Shown here one piece after another: positions 1-8,974 of a stretch of DNA of 64,000 nucleotides. The stretch lies in assembly GCA_017539025.1 (NCBI GenBank), contig JAFYHT010000050.1, positions 1-64,000 of the forward strand, written 5' to 3'. The translations under genes and the position numbers were made by a program. Each line of letters opens with the position of its first letter. Position 1 is the stretch's first letter. Below the pieces are notes generated by a model. It worked only from the letters and a program-made list of their open reading frames with translations, was not told where the DNA came from and made no database searches. The DNA is from Erysipelotrichaceae bacterium (GTDB lineage: Bacteria; Bacillota_I; Bacilli_A; Erysipelotrichales; Erysipelotrichaceae).

Positions 1-1191
1 CCTGTTCCAATATAAATTTGAGGTCGTAATATACTCGAGCAATTCGCCCGATTGGTTAGAACCATTAAGAGCCTTGCCAGTATTATGCTGGAATATTTCT
101 CCAAGTCTGCACCAGAGCCACGAATCCGGTATTTCAAATGGGATTTCATCATCAATACAGCATTCAGTGTTTCCTTGCTTTTCATAATGAGAATTATCCC
201 TTCTGAAAATGACAGATTCGTTCTTGTCACGCTTGATCTTGCCCTCCTTTATCAAGCGTTCCTTTTCAGCGTGAATCTTCTCCAGAAGGACGGATGCCGG
301 CTCATCGTTGGGATCTTGCGGAACCAATTTGCCCTGAATAGCCATCTGTAAGATCGACTTCTTTAACTGATCCGGGAACTCAGAGTATAGTATGTCGGCT
401 TTTTCATCTGCTTCTCTATATTCAGCAAGTGGAGAATCAAGTTCTTGAAGCTTGTTAACAATCCTTCTTTGCTCTGATATAGGTGGTAGAGGAATTAATA
501 ACTGGTTTAAACTATCAGAATTCAACGTGGAACCTTTGATTGCATCCTTAGTATTACCGTTTTGAGAGAGCAATGGCATCGTTCTAAACAAATAATCTCT
601 GATAACGTTATCTTTGTCAGCATATGGAAAAATAGATATTATTGCTTCATTATGCAAAGCGTTAATTCCCAAGATGGATACCTTTCCAACAGTCAATTTG
701 AAACTCATCAGAAGTGTTCCAACAGGAGACAATTTACTTTTGAATGATTTGTTAAATGCATATTCATTAACTTTTTCCTTGGTGCCAGTTATTATTCCGT
801 CAGCAACCATGTCTGCTATTGAAACCCATGGGTATGTGGGATTTTCCCAGTATTCAGACTCCTTTCTGGGAGGTGTCTTTCCCATTGAATAATTAACGAG
901 ATTGCCAAAACGAATCCACTCCCAGCTCTCAGGAATCTCAAATAGAACTTCATCCGCAATGCTCACCGGCTCTGCATTGCCTATTTTCTCATAAGGAGTA
1001 TTATCGGCACCACGAAAGATATAAGATGGATTCTTTTCCTTCTTAATCTTTCCTTCTTTAATCAACTGTTCTTTCTCTTTTCTGATTCTTTCGAGGAGGA
1101 CTGATGCCGGTTCATCGTTTGGATCCTGAGGAACCAATTTGCCTTGCACAGCCATTTGTAGAATCGAATTCTTTAATTGCTGTGCGTTCAT
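1..1191 (-). CDS. hsdS: Type I restriction enzyme specificity subunit HsdS (3' end outside window)
   Basis: DNA-recognition subunit that guides the HsdR/HsdM complex. I read it open from an ATG at 1191 (minus) to the window edge, about 397 codons, so the C-terminus is missing. Its ATG overlaps the hsdM stop (ATGA), which implies translational coupling. A conserved block beginning LKNSILQMAVQGKLVPQ opens the protein and recurs near raw position 370-240 as LKKSILQMAIQGKLVPQ. This is the usual pattern of two variable target-recognition domains separated by repeated helical spacers. The first target domain has the typical SWEWIRFGNLV start, the second SWLWCRLGEIF followed by GKALNGSNQSGE and a YITTSNLYW box near the edge. 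Family assignment is secure; the DNA target cannot be read from sequence. Confidence 0.93.
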   Translation of the reverse strand, partial: MNAQQLKNSILQMAVQGKLVPQDPNDEPASVLLERIRKEKEQLIKEGKIKKEKNPSYIFRGADNTPYEKIGNAEPVSIADEVLFEIPESWEWIRFGNLVNYSMGKTPPRKESEYWENPTYPWVSIADMVADGIITGTKEKVNEYAFNKSFKSKLSPVGTLLMSFKLTVGKVSILGINALHNEAIISIFPYADKDNVIRDYLFRTMPLLSQNGNTKDAIKGSTLNSDSLNQLLIPLPPISEQRRIVNKLQELDSPLAEYREADEKADILYSEFPDQLKKSILQMAIQGKLVPQDPNDEPASVLLEKIHAEKERLIKEGKIKRDKNESVIFRRDNSHYEKQGNTECCIDDEIPFEIPDSWLWCRLGEIFQHNTGKALNGSNQSGELLEYITTSNLYWNR

Positions 1192-2678
1192 TTCTCATCA
1201 TCCTCTGTAATATCGATACCAAGAATCTCTGTGATCTGAGCAAGTATTCTGTCGATATCAGCATTCAAGCTGGCTCGTTTTTCCTGATATTGTTGAATAA
1301 GCTCTTTTGGAGATAAGATTTCTTCTTCCTCATGAGGATAACCGCAAAGATCGATATTCCAGTTACGATCTTCTATCTCATTTACGGTATATTTCTTTGC
1401 TTTATCAAAACCGTCAATTGTAATTTCTTCTCTATTGTTCCACCATTCTATTGCAGGATCGAAATGTTCCAGTTTCATTGGCTTTGTTTTCGAGAAGTTT
1501 TTATATCCATCCGGCATATCCAAACGATAGAACCATGTTTCTTCCGTCGGTTTCGTCCTGTCAAAGAATAATATATTCGTTGTAATACTGGTATAAGGCG
1601 CAAAAACACTGTGAGGCATACGAATGACAGTATGAAGATTGAATTCTGATAACAGTTTCTTTTTGATTGCTACCTTTGCATTATCAGTACCGAACAGGAA
1701 CCCATCAGGAAGAATTACTGCAACTCTACCGTTTTCTTTTAATCGATACATGATGACAGACATGAAAAGGTCCGCTGTTTCACTGCTTGCTAAATCCGCA
1801 GGGAAATGATTTTTAACTTCTGTCTTCTCACTTCCTCCATATGGTGGATTCATGAGGATAACATCAAATTGATCATCTTCTGTATAATCCAGTACATCTT
1901 TCAAAAGAGAATTGTCATGGTATACCTTTGGAACATCTATATCATGCAGCAGCATATTTGTTATACAAAGCATATAAGGGAATTGTTTCTTTTCTATTCC
2001 GTAGATCGAATTATTAAACGAATCCTGGTCTTCTTTTGTATTAACCTGCGGAGAAAGTTGTTTTAGCCAGCTTGTTAAGAATCCTCCTGTACCGCACGCA
2101 AAGTCAGCCATCTGTTCACCGATCTTCGGTTGAATCATCTTTGCCATAAAATCTGTCACGGCACGAGGCGTATAGAATTCTCCAGACGAACCGGCGCTCT
2201 GCAATTCTCTAAGGATTGATTCGTATATCTCGCCAAAAGCATGACTTTCTTCATAATCACTCAGATCCAATTCATCTATGATATTTATAACTTGCCTCAG
2301 TAAAACACCATCTTTCATATACTGGTTGGCATCTTCAAAAGTAGTTTTAACAATAGATTTTTTGATCGGTGTTTCAGGCGTAACATTCAATCCTTTTAAT
2401 GTAGGAAACAGTGTGTTGTTCACAAATTCCAACAAAGGATCTCCGGTAAGTGCAGATCCGGAATGATCATCTGCTGCCCAATTGGACCAACGACAGTTTT
2501 CCGGAATGATAGACTCATAATTATCATCGCTGATTTCCCAATCTTGTTCCTTGGAATCATACACTTTCAAAAAAAGCATCCAGGCGATCTGTTCGATTCT
2601 CTGAGCATCGCCATTGATGCCGGCATCATTACGCATGATGTCTCTGATTCTTTTTACAAAACTAGATAAATTACTCAT
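1188..2678 (-). CDS. hsdM: Type I restriction-modification DNA methyltransferase HsdM
   Basis: Adenine-N6 methyltransferase subunit, 496 residues, normal for the family. The N-terminal helical HsdM domain covers roughly residues 1-150. The SAM-binding motif FACGTGGF lies near 194-200 and the catalytic NPPY motif at 277-280, within LMNPPYGGSEK. The gene is immediately downstream of hsdR (stop at 2679 next to start at 2678) and overlaps hsdS by four bases, so R-M-S are one transcriptional unit. All motifs are intact, so the methylase is probably active. Protects the host DNA from the linked nuclease. Confidence 0.96.
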   Translation of the reverse strand: MSNLSSFVKRIRDIMRNDAGINGDAQRIEQIAWMLFLKVYDSKEQDWEISDDNYESIIPENCRWSNWAADDHSGSALTGDPLLEFVNNTLFPTLKGLNVTPETPIKKSIVKTTFEDANQYMKDGVLLRQVINIIDELDLSDYEESHAFGEIYESILRELQSAGSSGEFYTPRAVTDFMAKMIQPKIGEQMADFACGTGGFLTSWLKQLSPQVNTKEDQDSFNNSIYGIEKKQFPYMLCITNMLLHDIDVPKVYHDNSLLKDVLDYTEDDQFDVILMNPPYGGSEKTEVKNHFPADLASSETADLFMSVIMYRLKENGRVAVILPDGFLFGTDNAKVAIKKKLLSEFNLHTVIRMPHSVFAPYTSITTNILFFDRTKPTEETWFYRLDMPDGYKNFSKTKPMKLEHFDPAIEWWNNREEITIDGFDKAKKYTVNEIEDRNWNIDLCGYPHEEEEILSPKELIQQYQEKRASLNADIDRILAQITEILGIDITEDDEK

Positions 2679-5051
2679 TTATGCCACCTCATATATTGCA
2701 TTAGCTAGTGAATGTACTGCCTTCAGATATTCCAGTTTGTTTCCAAAGTAACTAACGATCTTGGACGGGGTTCCAAACTTCTTGAACTCATTGACACTAA
2801 GGATCTTAATATCCTCTATCTGGTAAATGCCTTCGTTCATGTATTTATCCAGCAATTCTTCCAATACTTCTTTTGCGACGCCACTGTATTGATTGAAGAA
2901 ATCCTTCTTCTTTACTCCTTCAGCTCTTTCTTTTCTGGTAAGAGGTTTCTGATCATATGCAACATGGCAAATAAAATCAAAATCATCAACATCTTCCATG
3001 TTCTGTTCTGCTTTTAATGACTCAAGATCAATTCCTCTTTCTCTGAAAAGCTCTTGTATCTTTTCTTTCTTTTCTTCCGCAGTCCATTCTTTGATGAAAG
3101 TATCCAAAGAAGCAAACTCACCTTTGATGTTTGTTTTTGTATAATCTATGATACTTTCCTGTCGCAAGAGCTGGCCATTTGTATCATATATTCTGACAAC
3201 TCTGTTAACAATCTCTACTGGGCAACCATCTACATCGACAAATGGTTTTAGATCCGGTTCGTAAATAATCGGAGGTTCTTCGACTTTTGGATGATCTTTA
3301 GGTTCAAACGTATAATCGGGATCATAGTTTTCATCCTGTTCGATAGGACCATCCCAATCCGGATCAGCAAACAATCTGGAAACACCTCTGAAATCCATGA
3401 TGGTGAAATGAGTTTTTCCTTCTTTTTCACGGATTCTGGTGCCTCTGCCGATAATCTGCTTGAATTCAGTCATGGAGTTGATCATTTGATCGATGACTAT
3501 CAGTTTTGTCATCTTACAGTCGGCTCCTGTAGAAAGGAGTTTTGATGTTGTAGCAATAACCGGATATTTTGCGGAGACAGAAATGAAATAATCAAGCTTG
3601 CTTTTTCCATATGTATCGCTTCCGGTGATTCTGACAACATAGTCCGGATTCTGTTTGACCATATCGCTGTTGAGATTTGTCAGAGCGATTCTCATTCTTT
3701 CCGCATGCTCCTCGGTCGCACAGAAAACAATCGTCTTTGACATACGATCCGTTTGTTTCAGGTATTCTGTTATCTCTTTTGCAACCTGAATGATTCTGTC
3801 TTCAATCACAATGTTGTAATCATAATCGCTGTTGTTGTAGATGCGGTCTTCAATTTCCTGACCATAGATATCTTTTTGACCTCTGTATGGTCTCCATCCA
3901 TCCCCAATATCGGTTGTAATGTTAATCACTCTGAACGGCGCTAAAAAGCCATCATCGATGCCTTCACGCAGACTATACGTATATATTGGATCGCCGAAAT
4001 AATCGATATTTGATACATATTTTGTTTCTTTTGGTGTTGCAGTCATACCAATCTGCGTAGCAGATGAGAAATACTCCAAAATCGCTCTCCAGTTGCTGTC
4101 TTTCTTGGCGGATCCTCTGTGACACTCATCGACGATGACCAGATCAAAGAAGTTCGGCTGGAACAAAGAAGATAGTTTGCTAAGAGTTTCTTCTTCATTC
4201 TCCTCATCTTCCTTGTCATCGTTTCCAGATAACTGTTGATACAGGGAAAAATAAACTTCATAAGAGCTGATTGTTAATGGATCGTCTTTAGTAAAATTGA
4301 TCTTATGTATGGTTTTTTCCAAAGGCGAGAAATCCTGTTGGATCGACTGATCAACCAGTATATTTCTATCTGCAAGATACAGTATTTTTTTCTTTAGACC
4401 GGCTTTTAACAGTCTATATACAATCTGAAATGCCGTGTAAGTTTTTCCTGTGCCGGTGGCCATAACAAGCAGCAGTCTTTCCTGGCCTTTTGCAATTGCA
4501 TCAAGCGTTCTATTTACAGCCACTCTCTGATAATATCTCGGAGCGTATGTGTTCTGACTTGTGTAATAAGGCTGGTTTATTATAAGCTCTTCATTGCCTA
4601 TAATACCGGTCCCATTATTCATTTCTGATTTATATCTTTTGATCAGATCATCATAGGTCGGGAACTGATCCAACGCAATTTGTCTTTCTTTTCCTGTAAG
4701 AAAATCATGTTCCTGGAAACCATCTCCATTTGAACTGTATGCGAAAGGAATGTCCATCGTTTTTGCATAGTCCATTGCCTGCTGCAAACCATATGATATG
4801 GAGTGATTGTTATCTTTTGCTTCAACAATTGCGATTGGATATCCAGAATTTATATATAGAATGTAGTCAGCTTTTTTGGGTTTCTCTCGAGCAACAATAT
4901 TACCTTGAATATTGATCCTGCCATCAGTGAATTTAACAGCAGTTTCCATCGTAATCTTGTTCTTCCAACCACTATTAAACAAAGCTGGAGTTATATAGTT
5001 CAGCTTAATATCCTCTTCACTCATCAATTTCTTAGGGATAAATGGTTGCAT
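2679..5051 (-). CDS. hsdR: Type I restriction endonuclease subunit HsdR (EcoEI-like)
   Basis: Motor and nuclease subunit of the type I system, 790 residues. Visible parts in order: an N-terminal PD-(D/E)xK-type nuclease segment with D62 and the E-x-K of VEAKD (about 75-80), a helicase core with Walker A MATGTGKT at 197-204 and DECH at 308-311, motif VI-like IGRGTRIRE, and a C-terminal region resembling the EcoEI R subunit C domain. Length fits the shorter EcoEI/type IB-like R proteins. The gene heads the R-M-S operon. Its ATG at 5051 follows an AT-rich leader, and a perfect AT-rich palindrome sits 35 bases upstream. The relaxase terminator at 5118-5142 separates it from the mobilisation genes. 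Confidence 0.95.
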   Translation of the reverse strand: MQPFIPKKLMSEEDIKLNYITPALFNSGWKNKITMETAVKFTDGRINIQGNIVAREKPKKADYILYINSGYPIAIVEAKDNNHSISYGLQQAMDYAKTMDIPFAYSSNGDGFQEHDFLTGKERQIALDQFPTYDDLIKRYKSEMNNGTGIIGNEELIINQPYYTSQNTYAPRYYQRVAVNRTLDAIAKGQERLLLVMATGTGKTYTAFQIVYRLLKAGLKKKILYLADRNILVDQSIQQDFSPLEKTIHKINFTKDDPLTISSYEVYFSLYQQLSGNDDKEDEENEEETLSKLSSLFQPNFFDLVIVDECHRGSAKKDSNWRAILEYFSSATQIGMTATPKETKYVSNIDYFGDPIYTYSLREGIDDGFLAPFRVINITTDIGDGWRPYRGQKDIYGQEIEDRIYNNSDYDYNIVIEDRIIQVAKEITEYLKQTDRMSKTIVFCATEEHAERMRIALTNLNSDMVKQNPDYVVRITGSDTYGKSKLDYFISVSAKYPVIATTSKLLSTGADCKMTKLIVIDQMINSMTEFKQIIGRGTRIREKEGKTHFTIMDFRGVSRLFADPDWDGPIEQDENYDPDYTFEPKDHPKVEEPPIIYEPDLKPFVDVDGCPVEIVNRVVRIYDTNGQLLRQESIIDYTKTNIKGEFASLDTFIKEWTAEEKKEKIQELFRERGIDLESLKAEQNMEDVDDFDFICHVAYDQKPLTRKERAEGVKKKDFFNQYSGVAKEVLEELLDKYMNEGIYQIEDIKILSVNEFKKFGTPSKIVSYFGNKLEYLKAVHSLANAIYEVA

Positions 5052-5085
5052 TGTTTTCTATTTTTTATTATCTCATATAAACGAA

Positions 5086-5101
5086 AAAACTAATTAGTTT
5101 T
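5086..5101. promoter_or_regulatory. AT-rich perfect palindrome upstream of hsdR
   Basis: AAAACTAATTAGTTTT is a perfect 16-base inverted repeat 35 bases before the hsdR start. It lies where an operator or promoter element for the restriction operon would be expected. No controller gene is adjacent, so the regulator is unknown. Confidence 0.35.
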
Positions 5102-5117
5102 CAAACAATGGGATACT

Positions 5118-5142
5118 AAAAAAGTGGGCCACTGTCCCACTT
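5118..5142 (-). terminator. Rho-independent terminator after the relaxase gene
   Basis: On the minus strand AGTGGG, a seven-base loop and CCCACT are followed by a run of T. The hairpin begins at the relaxase stop codon and ends transcription before hsdR. Confidence 0.75.
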
Positions 5143-6359
5143 CACATACCGTAACTGTATCCCTTGTCCTGGTCGAGGTATTCCTCAATCTCTTTTTCGA
5201 TCTCTCTTTGCCTTTTTGCCAGCAAACCACCGATCCCTTTCATGATCGGTATATCCGGATTCCTGGATGAAAGCCGATCTCTGACGATAGATGAATCCTT
5301 GTATAATATGCCTTTGTCTCCATCGGCTTCTTTGTAGTTGTCGTTATAAGTAATCTCATCATAATCATAGATCTTGGCTATGTCCTTCTTTCCCTGCAGA
5401 ATCATGTTGGCGATCTGCCGCTTGGTCTTTGAGATCTCTTTCTCGCTCCTGCTTGAAACATCGTCATTTGTAATGTCATCGACTTCATAATCATATTTCT
5501 TCAGAGAACCGAGATAATTCTTCCATGCGAACTGGCACTGATCCGATTCAAGAAGATTGTCTATGACTTTGTATATCGTATCCCTATAGGGAGCCATATT
5601 GGCTGAATTGATCTGTAGCCTTCCGTATTCTGGCAATATGGAATAGAGATCTCTTACCGTTTCGACATTCTCGAATCTGATATGCTGGATCTTTTCCAGA
5701 ACATCTCTCTTGGCGATATCGATCGCTTCAAAAGTCTCTCTGTAGATACTGTGATCTTTCCTTTTGATCATCTCGTTGACGAACATTCTCTTAAAGTCAT
5801 TTAGAGCCTTTCTGGGAAGCTTTCCGTAGAGATGATCAAATGTATGCGAAGGCTCGTTCTCATAAAACAGCAGGTGGATATGAGGATGTGGCGTGATGCT
5901 GGTACGGTTCTCCGGATGGAAATCTTCCCACCAAGATACATTGCCCGGATCCAGTCCGATCGATCTGATATAGGAAGGCATGATCTTTGTTATGACGGCA
6001 GAGAACTGGTCCTGATTGGTCAGAGAATACTCACTTGCTTTCTCGTAGTTCTCCATGCTGCAGATGATCTCGTAGACGACAGCTCCCGTTTTCTGTAATG
6101 ATTCCATTCCCTTCCTTCTGAAATCGTCCTTCTTTTCCTTCGTATCCAGATAACCATTAGAAGTCATTGTGTAGCCGTATCTTCCGGTATAATCCAGAAG
6201 CGATTCTGATTCTTTTCCGTTGTATCTTTCAGTGTAGTTGAAATAGCTGCCGGATCCTCCAAAGATGGACGAAGGTGTTACAAGCCCTTTGAAGCAGCTG
6301 TTCTTCGGAGCCTTCTCTCCCATGCGGAAGTATCTTGCCTTGCAGATGAGATCCGGCAT
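5142..6359 (-). CDS. mobL: MobL-family relaxase
   Basis: Conjugative relaxase that nicks oriT and pilots DNA during mobilisation, 405 residues. The histidine cluster HPHIHLLFYE at residues 158-167 is the metal-binding HUH-type motif. An N-terminal tyrosine-rich stretch (SYFNYTERY, about 38-46) is a candidate for the nicking tyrosine. Overall length and the N-terminal layout match what I know of MobL relaxases of Bacillota mobilisable elements. The start codon overlaps the stop of the upstream ribbon-helix-helix gene by one base (TAATG), so the two are coupled and probably form the relaxosome. No type IV secretion genes are seen, so the element would be mobilisable, not self-transmissible. Confidence 0.85.
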   Translation of the reverse strand: MPDLICKARYFRMGEKAPKNSCFKGLVTPSSIFGGSGSYFNYTERYNGKESESLLDYTGRYGYTMTSNGYLDTKEKKDDFRRKGMESLQKTGAVVYEIICSMENYEKASEYSLTNQDQFSAVITKIMPSYIRSIGLDPGNVSWWEDFHPENRTSITPHPHIHLLFYENEPSHTFDHLYGKLPRKALNDFKRMFVNEMIKRKDHSIYRETFEAIDIAKRDVLEKIQHIRFENVETVRDLYSILPEYGRLQINSANMAPYRDTIYKVIDNLLESDQCQFAWKNYLGSLKKYDYEVDDITNDDVSSRSEKEISKTKRQIANMILQGKKDIAKIYDYDEITYNDNYKEADGDKGILYKDSSIVRDRLSSRNPDIPIMKGIGGLLAKRQREIEKEIEEYLDQDKGYSYGM

Positions 6360-6841
6360 TATTTCGAAAACCTCCTTGCATCATGGATTCTTGCCATTAG
6401 TCTCATCATATTGCTTGTCATATAATTCTGCAGCACCTCATCCCATTTGCATTCCTTGTTGGCAATATCGCCTGCGGCGTAGCTCCCAAGAGGATGGGGT
6501 TCCGGAACTCCCTCGCTGTTGAGCAGGATCTTGTTTGCCAGATCATTCTTCATGACCAGAAACAGGATCTCATCCATAACTCTTTTCATGCTGCTGAATC
6601 TGGCATCCGCCGCATCATCGACCATGAGCGATATCCTGTCCATCGTATCGGGATCCTTGCTGCCGTTTATCTTTCTCAGATAGTAATCTCTTATGGCTTC
6701 TTCAAGGATTTCTTTTCTGGTCCTCGGCTTCAGACCGATCCGTTCCATTTCTTTCTTGTCTTCTTCCATCAGATAATCGATCTTTTCAATAATGGGATCT
6801 TCAAATCTGAAGGACATCACTTTTTTGTTATCTCTTTTCAT
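6359..6841 (-). CDS. Ribbon-helix-helix relaxosome accessory protein (MobC-like)
   Basis: 160 residues from the ATG at 6841, preceded by AGAGGATC. A longer open frame reaches 6907, but its extra 22 residues overlap the palindrome region and lack a ribosome site. The N-terminus (KVMSFRFEDPIIEKIDYLM, then RTRKEILEEAIRDYYLRK) has the beta strand plus two helices of an RHH DNA-binding domain. The rest is helical with no motif I recognise. Position directly before the relaxase, with overlapping stop and start, suggests it binds oriT and/or represses the operon. Palindromes at 6863-6877 and 6901-6915, just upstream of its start, are natural operator candidates. Confidence 0.75.
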   Translation of the reverse strand: MKRDNKKVMSFRFEDPIIEKIDYLMEEDKKEMERIGLKPRTRKEILEEAIRDYYLRKINGSKDPDTMDRISLMVDDAADARFSSMKRVMDEILFLVMKNDLANKILLNSEGVPEPHPLGSYAAGDIANKECKWDEVLQNYMTSNMMRLMARIHDARRFSK

Positions 6842-6862
6842 GTGATCCTCTCTTTCTGTTTT

Positions 6863-6915
6863 GTAGCAACTTGCTACGATATGATGCAGTAAGCTGAATT
6901 GTGGCAAGTTGCTAC
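6863..6915. promoter_or_regulatory. Paired GTAGCAA-N-TTGCTAC palindromes upstream of the relaxosome genes
   Basis: GTAGCAACTTGCTAC (6863-6877) is a perfect 7+1+7 palindrome. GTGGCAAGTTGCTAC (6901-6915) is a near-perfect copy 38 bases away. A third copy, GTAGCAACTTGCCAC, lies at 7155-7169 beside the parB stop codon. They flank the gene-free stretch between parB and the RHH gene, as expected for an operator or a partition/oriT binding site. An exact copy also occurs at 59615-59629. Confidence 0.65.
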
Positions 6916-7154
6916 AAATAAACCGGCGTATACACTTTGTAGTACAGAGCGTAAACCGATAAACATAAACGTATACACTCTGTGTTGCAAAAAGCGCATT
7001 TTGTTAACAGCACAAAAGACTGATTTTAAGCCAAAACCTGGCAGAGCCAGGTTGTTCAAACCGGAATTGTGCTACAATCTGTAAACAATTCCTTTATCCT
7101 GCTTCTTTATGATATGTTTACCGAATCGTGGTACAATCCCGACCTGGTGGGATT

Positions 7155-7169
7155 GTAGCAACTTGCCAC
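7155..7169. promoter_or_regulatory. Third copy of the GTAGCAA palindrome beside parB
   Basis: GTAGCAACTTGCCAC, one arm mismatched relative to the perfect form. It lies a few bases past the parB stop codon and could be bound by ParB or the RHH protein. Confidence 0.5.
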
Positions 7170-7173
7170 GAAA

Positions 7174-7980
7174 TTACAGTTCCCCGGCATCGATATCCAG
7201 TCTCTGCATAATGACATTGATCAGGGGAATGGCTTCCGTTTTCATCTCCTGGAGGTCATCTTCGCTGCAGATGCTCGTATCAAGGTCCGTGAAGCGGCTT
7301 TCCAGGGATGACAGTTTCTTGAGCAGCTTCTTTTTCTCGTTCTGCCATGTCTCTTTCTCAGAAGCAGAGTTACCATTTTCTGTATCTTTCATCTTTACCG
7401 GTTCGCCTTTCTTTCCGATATCGACGTAACGCTGTACAGACCTTCCGGAAACATTGGCGATCCTGGCGATATTATCCCTGGTCCTGCCTGATTCGACGTT
7501 TCCGGAAGATAACTGCCTGTTGTAGATCTTGATGGCTTCAGCAATGAGTTTCTTGTTGGCCTCCTTGCTTAGATGCCTGTAACAGTTGGATGCCACAAGT
7601 GCCCGGAACTGTTCTTCTTGTGTTTTATAGACCTCCTGGACGATTGCCGGGATGTGCTCTTCATTTACGGTCAAACCGTTATATCTGACTTCGACACCCT
7701 CAGAGAACAGTTGTTTCAATGCTTTCAGTCTTCTGTGGCCTGAGAGAAGGACATGGCCCGTATCTGATCTGGTCACGATAAGAGGCTGCTGCAGCCCCGT
7801 GTTCCTGATGGACTCGATCAGCTCGTCCAGATCATCTTTCGTATCAAGATCTTCATAGATCCAGTTCAGGGGATTCGTACTCAAGTCGGCCAAGGGCAGG
7901 AAACAAACCTTGCTCTTTCTTGCCTTTTCGACGGAATCATACGATTCGGTATTGATCAGTTTCAGCTGAATGTCTTTCAT
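7174..7980 (-). CDS. parB: ParB-family partition protein
   Basis: 268 residues from the ATG at 7980, which has a GGAGG site. A longer frame to 8001 would read through that ribosome site. The N-terminal ParB domain contains LLSGHRRLKALK, the GHRR CTP/DNA-contact motif. A helix-turn-helix follows (ARIANVSGRSVQRYVDIG), then a charged C-terminal coiled coil probably used for dimerisation. It overlaps the parA stop (ATGA), so ParA and ParB are coupled. Role: centromere-binding protein stabilising the element; parS is not identified but the palindromes at 7155 and in the adjacent control region are candidates. Confidence 0.9.
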   Translation of the reverse strand: MKDIQLKLINTESYDSVEKARKSKVCFLPLADLSTNPLNWIYEDLDTKDDLDELIESIRNTGLQQPLIVTRSDTGHVLLSGHRRLKALKQLFSEGVEVRYNGLTVNEEHIPAIVQEVYKTQEEQFRALVASNCYRHLSKEANKKLIAEAIKIYNRQLSSGNVESGRTRDNIARIANVSGRSVQRYVDIGKKGEPVKMKDTENGNSASEKETWQNEKKKLLKKLSSLESRFTDLDTSICSEDDLQEMKTEAIPLINVIMQRLDIDAGEL

Positions 7981-8783
7981 AGTTCCTCCGAAACGGGACA
8001 CTGTCCCACTTTTACAATTTCTTCGATCTCATCCTTGAACTTTTTATAGTCGCAGCCGTATCCGGTATCGAAATCGGTGGCATAGTAGCCATTCTCAAAG
8101 GTCTGCAGCTGCGCAGGTTTGGACTGCAGTCGGATCGTTGTATTCAGGACCTTGTCCTTGTAAGCATCCTTAACGGCTTTTAGAACACCTCTGGCGATGT
8201 TTGTCGGTTCCCCGGCGGAATAGGTCACCATGGAGATCAGGATCCGGTAATCGACATCTAATTCGCTTGGAGAGTCAAAGATCGTCTCACTGATCTTCTT
8301 GAGCGTCAGATCCACCCCCTTGATAGAGTTTCTGTCTACGTTTACCGGGATGATGATCAGATCTGCTGCATAGACACAGTTCTTCAGCAAGATCGGGATC
8401 CCCGGATTGGAATCCAGGATGATGATCTGATATTCATCCTTCAGATCCTTCAACACTTTTGACAGCAGGGCGATCTGCGAGTTTCCTTGCATGTATTCCG
8501 CTACGTCATCCAGCTCGATCTTTGACGGAATGACATAGAGATTATCGCTGGCTGAAGTAGGATAGATCGCATCAGAGATATTCACTTTCTTGGCCAGCAC
8601 TTCGGCAATGCCGGGAATCGTTTCGTAGTCTTCCACGAACTTGGACGAAGCATTACCCTGGGGGTCCAGATCGATCAGTAGGGTCCTGTATCCGGATTTG
8701 GCAAACTCATAAGCAAGGTTGATAGCAGTGGTGGTTTTGCTGCTACCGCCTTTGCGGTTATTGACAGAGATGATCCTGGTCAT
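7977..8783 (-). CDS. parA: ParA-family partition ATPase
   Basis: 268 residues from the ATG at 8783, preceded by GGAGGTG; the upstream extension to 8807 is less likely. The deviant Walker A KGGSSKTT lies at residues 11-18 and the Walker A' region reads LLIDLDPQGNASS. These are hallmarks of ParA/Soj ATPases that move DNA along the nucleoid. It overlaps parB downstream by four bases and the DUF3970-like gene upstream by 26 bases, forming one partition/replication operon. No N-terminal helix-turn-helix is present, so it is the short form that usually does not autoregulate by itself. Confidence 0.93.
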   Translation of the reverse strand: MTRIISVNNRKGGSSKTTTAINLAYEFAKSGYRTLLIDLDPQGNASSKFVEDYETIPGIAEVLAKKVNISDAIYPTSASDNLYVIPSKIELDDVAEYMQGNSQIALLSKVLKDLKDEYQIIILDSNPGIPILLKNCVYAADLIIIPVNVDRNSIKGVDLTLKKISETIFDSPSELDVDYRILISMVTYSAGEPTNIARGVLKAVKDAYKDKVLNTTIRLQSKPAQLQTFENGYYATDFDTGYGCDYKKFKDEIEEIVKVGQCPVSEEL

Positions 8784-8961
8784 CTGTTTCACCTCCATCC
8801 CGATCAATCAGTTCGATCTCCAGATAGCATCTGGAATACACATTCTTCCTGTTAGGGTATAAGTCTGATATGCTGTTGACCTCGATCATTTCATCCGTGT
8901 GGATGATCTCAAGGTATCTTCGTATATCGTTTTCTTTTCCTTCAACTCTGAGCTTTAACAT
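8758..8961 (-). CDS. Small DUF3970-like protein
   Basis: 67 residues, starting MLKLRVEGKENDIRRYLE. The layout with a YPNRKNVYSRCYLEIEL strand resembles the small DUF3970 proteins seen on Bacillota plasmids and integrative elements. Its function is unknown. The start has an AGGAGA ribosome site. Its 3' end overlaps parA by 26 bases, and it sits between rep and parA, so it is probably co-expressed with replication and partition. Confidence 0.65.
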   Translation of the reverse strand: MLKLRVEGKENDIRRYLEIIHTDEMIEVNSISDLYPNRKNVYSRCYLEIELIDRDGGETDDQDHLCQ

Positions 8962-8974
8962 GTCTTCTCCTTTC

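Larger units (their letters stand above)
6842..7173. other. Gene-free control region, candidate oriT/partition site
   Basis: About 330 bases without a credible gene; the two short frames crossing it on opposite strands have no ribosome sites. It is densely structured. Beyond the three palindromes it holds a direct repeat CGTATACACT (near 6928 and 6990), a perfect 8-3-8 hairpin AACCTGGC/GCCAGGTT at 7035-7053, and an inverted repeat TACAATCCC/GGGATTGTA near 7131-7159. Position between partition and relaxosome genes and the hairpin make it the best oriT candidate; the nick site cannot be read without a related oriT. Confidence 0.6.

Noticed and set aside
6874..7084. Two overlapping short frames on opposite strands in the oriT/partition control region
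   Set aside because: No ribosome sites, no protein-like composition, and they cross strong palindromes.
5129..8005. Shared 13-mer CACTGTCCCACTT near 5130 and 7993 as a partition or transfer site
   Set aside because: One copy is explained by the relaxase terminator and the other lies in the parA coding end; two copies alone are not enough to claim a site.
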